A stretch of 64,000 bases of DNA from Gammaproteobacteria bacterium (GTDB lineage: Bacteria > Pseudomonadota > Gammaproteobacteria > Eutrophobiales > Eutrophobiaceae), in assembly GCA_012103475.1 (NCBI GenBank), contig WLWS01000001.1:434001-498000 (forward strand). Direction: 5' to 3'. Positions 62,689 through 64,000 of the stretch are shown in pieces. A program made the position numbers and the translations under genes. Numbering within the stretch: position 1 is the stretch's first letter; the number at the start of each line of letters is the position of its first letter. Under the pieces are notes generated by a model. The model was not told where the DNA came from. It ran no database searches and saw nothing but the letters and a program-made list of their open reading frames with translations.

Positions 62689-63312
62689 ATGAAAATAGTC
62701 ATATTTGGAGCAAGCGGCAGTCTCGGGCAGCATCTCGTTAAACAGGCGCTGAATCAGGGCCATCAGGTAAGCGCATTCGCACGTGATCCCTCCGCATTAA
62801 AGCTACAGCACCAAGATCTAACACGAATCAAGGGTAATGCACTCAAGCCAATAGATGTTGCCGCTGCGGTTAAAGGTCATGACGCTGTGTTGATCGTACT
62901 AGGCACGGGACCAATGGGCAGCATTCGCGCTATCGGGACGAAAAATATTGTCGATGCGATGCAGTACTGTGGCATTCGTAGACTTGTGTGTTTGAGCACC
63001 TTAGGTACTGGCGACAGTGGCGCTCTCCTGAATTTTTTCTGGAAACACATCATGTTCGGAATGCTGTTAAGAAAGGTGTTTGCCGATCATCAAGCGCAAG
63101 AAAAGATTGTTAATGAAAGTGATCTTGATTGGACTATTGTTCGACCTGCTGCCTTTACTGATGGGCCTGCAACCGGAACGTATGAGCATGGCTCTTCATT
63201 GGCCGGTAAGAAACTTAAACTAAAAATATCGCGCGCTGATATTGCAAGTTTCATGGTGCAACAACTAAGTAGCGACAGCTACGTACATCAATCACCTGGC
63301 TTGTCTTATTAG
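62689..63312 (+). CDS. NmrA/atypical SDR NAD(P)-binding protein
   Basis: A 207-residue protein from the ATG at 62689 (MKIVIFGASGSLGQHLVKQAL), behind an AGGAGA site. It continues with VSAFARDPSALKLQ, AVLIVLGTGPMGSIRAIGTKNIVDAM and DLDWTIVRPAAFTDGPATG, the atypical short-chain dehydrogenase group of NAD-binding sensors and flavin or biliverdin reductase-like enzymes. The gene is probably controlled by the adjacent TetR protein, possibly in response to a toxic or redox-active compound. Confidence 0.88.
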   Translation: MKIVIFGASGSLGQHLVKQALNQGHQVSAFARDPSALKLQHQDLTRIKGNALKPIDVAAAVKGHDAVLIVLGTGPMGSIRAIGTKNIVDAMQYCGIRRLVCLSTLGTGDSGALLNFFWKHIMFGMLLRKVFADHQAQEKIVNESDLDWTIVRPAAFTDGPATGTYEHGSSLAGKKLKLKISRADIASFMVQQLSSDSYVHQSPGLSY

Positions 63313-63330
63313 TTTGTATAAACAGAAATG

Positions 63331-63368
63331 AAAAACCCCGGAGTGAATTACTTGCTATCACTCCGGGG
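63331..63368 (-). terminator. Strong hairpin between the SDR and GNAT genes
   Basis: CCCCGGAGTGA at 63336-63346 pairs perfectly with TCACTCCGGGG at 63358-63368. On the minus strand it is followed by TTTTT (63335-63331), so it is a rho-independent terminator in that direction. On the plus strand no T-run follows, yet the 11-bp stem could still stop or protect the SDR transcript. Confidence 0.7.
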
Positions 63369-63421
63369 GGATTATCAAGAAGGCTTGATGAACCTTGTTT
63401 TATTGGGTTAGAGTTTCATCA

Positions 63422-64000
63422 ATGAAGCACAAACTCCAAAGTGAACGCACAATTTTGTCACCACTTGTCCCCGGAGATGTTGACCTAGCTCTGGAAATGT
63501 TCACCGATCCAGAAGTTGTCAGATATATAGACGACGGGGTCATGAGTGAGAATGACATTCATGAGCAGATGTCGTCCTGGATAAAACGAGGGAGTGATGG
63601 TTGTATCGGTGTTTGGTGTATTTCCGATCACAAGACCGGCGAAAAATATGGTTCCTGCGCCTTGTTACCCATGCCCATTGATGAAGACGATACAAATTGG
63701 GATTTGGTCGTCCCGGATATGATGCCCGATGCCGATATTGAAGTCGGTTACTTTCTAAAGAAATCTGCCTGGGGCAAAGGTTTAGCGACTGAGGCCTGCT
63801 CCAGACTTATCCGTTTCGCCTTCGAGGAAGCTTCACTGACTCATGTTCTCGCTACAATCGATGATGATAACCACGGTTCCAGAAATGTCCTCGAAAAAGT
63901 CGGCTTCGTATATCAGGGCCGAAGACGCGCCTATGCTGAGGATAGCCCCATCTTCCAAATCGACCGGGATAGATGGTTAGAAGTAAAGCAAAAAAGATAG
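63422..64000 (+). CDS. GNAT family N-acetyltransferase (RimJ/RimL-like)
   Basis: A 192-residue acetyltransferase from the ATG at 63422, ending with TAG at the last base of the window. It has the RimJ/RimL layout: QSERTILSPLVPGDVDLALEMFTD at the start, IEVGYFLKKSAWGKGLATEACSRLI with the acetyl-CoA loop WGKGLA, and VLATIDDDNHGSRNVLEKVGFVYQGRRR. Substrates of such proteins range from ribosomal N-termini to small amines. The target is unknown. Confidence 0.88.
   Translation: MKHKLQSERTILSPLVPGDVDLALEMFTDPEVVRYIDDGVMSENDIHEQMSSWIKRGSDGCIGVWCISDHKTGEKYGSCALLPMPIDEDDTNWDLVVPDMMPDADIEVGYFLKKSAWGKGLATEACSRLIRFAFEEASLTHVLATIDDDNHGSRNVLEKVGFVYQGRRRAYAEDSPIFQIDRDRWLEVKQKR

Noticed and set aside
1..64000. 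Insertion sequences, prophage, integrons, CRISPR arrays, rRNA
   Set aside because: No transposase, integrase or phage motif was found in the translations, and no regularly spaced direct repeats or rRNA-like sequence were seen on reading both strands.

Overview
The window looks like a chromosomal segment of a free-living, probably aquatic gammaproteobacterium of the Pseudomonadales kind. The best evidence is the block folK-folB / plsY / tsaD / rpsU-yqeY-dnaG-rpoD-tRNA(CAU), which has the gene order known from Pseudomonas. queG and rpe-gph also fit, as does the moderate GC content. TonB-dependent uptake, many oxidoreductases and a PEP-CTERM protein point to an outer-membrane-bearing environmental heterotroph. 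I cannot name the genus.

Layout. 1-9 kb: the end of an AI-2E-type permease, queG with an apparent CTG start, an MFS carrier, a nitronate monooxygenase, and a six-gene minus-strand run (DUF4870, stomatin/SPFH, NfeD, Mpo1-like, cyclase, thioesterase). 9-19 kb: core genes (rpe, gph, a trpG/pabA glutaminase, folK, folB, plsY, tsaD, rpsU, yqeY, dnaG, rpoD, tRNA). 19-26 kb: a minus-strand operon with a two-subunit molybdenum hydroxylase, an ornithine-cyclodeaminase homologue and an acetyltransferase, beside a Tat-exported berberine-bridge-type flavoenzyme.

26-39 kb: an AraC-type regulator followed by a tightly packed catabolic operon: GMC alcohol oxidase/dehydrogenase, aldehyde dehydrogenase, DUF2817 hydrolase, threonine-dehydratase homologue, acrylyl-CoA-reductase-like MDR protein, AMP-forming ligase (frameshifted in this sequence), GPH-type symporter and an NTF2-like lipoprotein. 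A convergent pair of an opine-dehydrogenase-type and a 3-hydroxyacyl-CoA-dehydrogenase-type enzyme follows, and then a MalT-like LuxR regulator. The likely logic is uptake, oxidation of an alcohol to an acid, CoA activation and reduction. The substrate is unknown.

41.7-42.6 kb: a PEP-CTERM surface protein behind a sigma-54 type promoter, interrupted by one in-frame amber codon. 42.8-56.2 kb: the most unusual locus, a single-strand cluster with two HyuA-type and two HyuB-type subunits, a DUF917/S-methyl-thiohydantoin-desulfurase-type protein, a hydantoin/Asp-Glu racemase homologue, a MalY/PatB C-S lyase-type PLP enzyme, an MDR reductase and its own TonB receptor. I read it as a pathway for taking up and opening a hydantoin-like, possibly sulfur-bearing, ring.

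56.2-64 kb: a RelE/HigB-type toxin-antitoxin pair, a Bcr/CflA-type MFS exporter, a three-gene operon built round an FAD-oxidase/methyltransferase fusion, a TetR regulator divergent from an NmrA-like SDR, and a GNAT acetyltransferase. I found no transposase, phage gene, rRNA or CRISPR array. No stretch longer than 300 bases lacks a gene.
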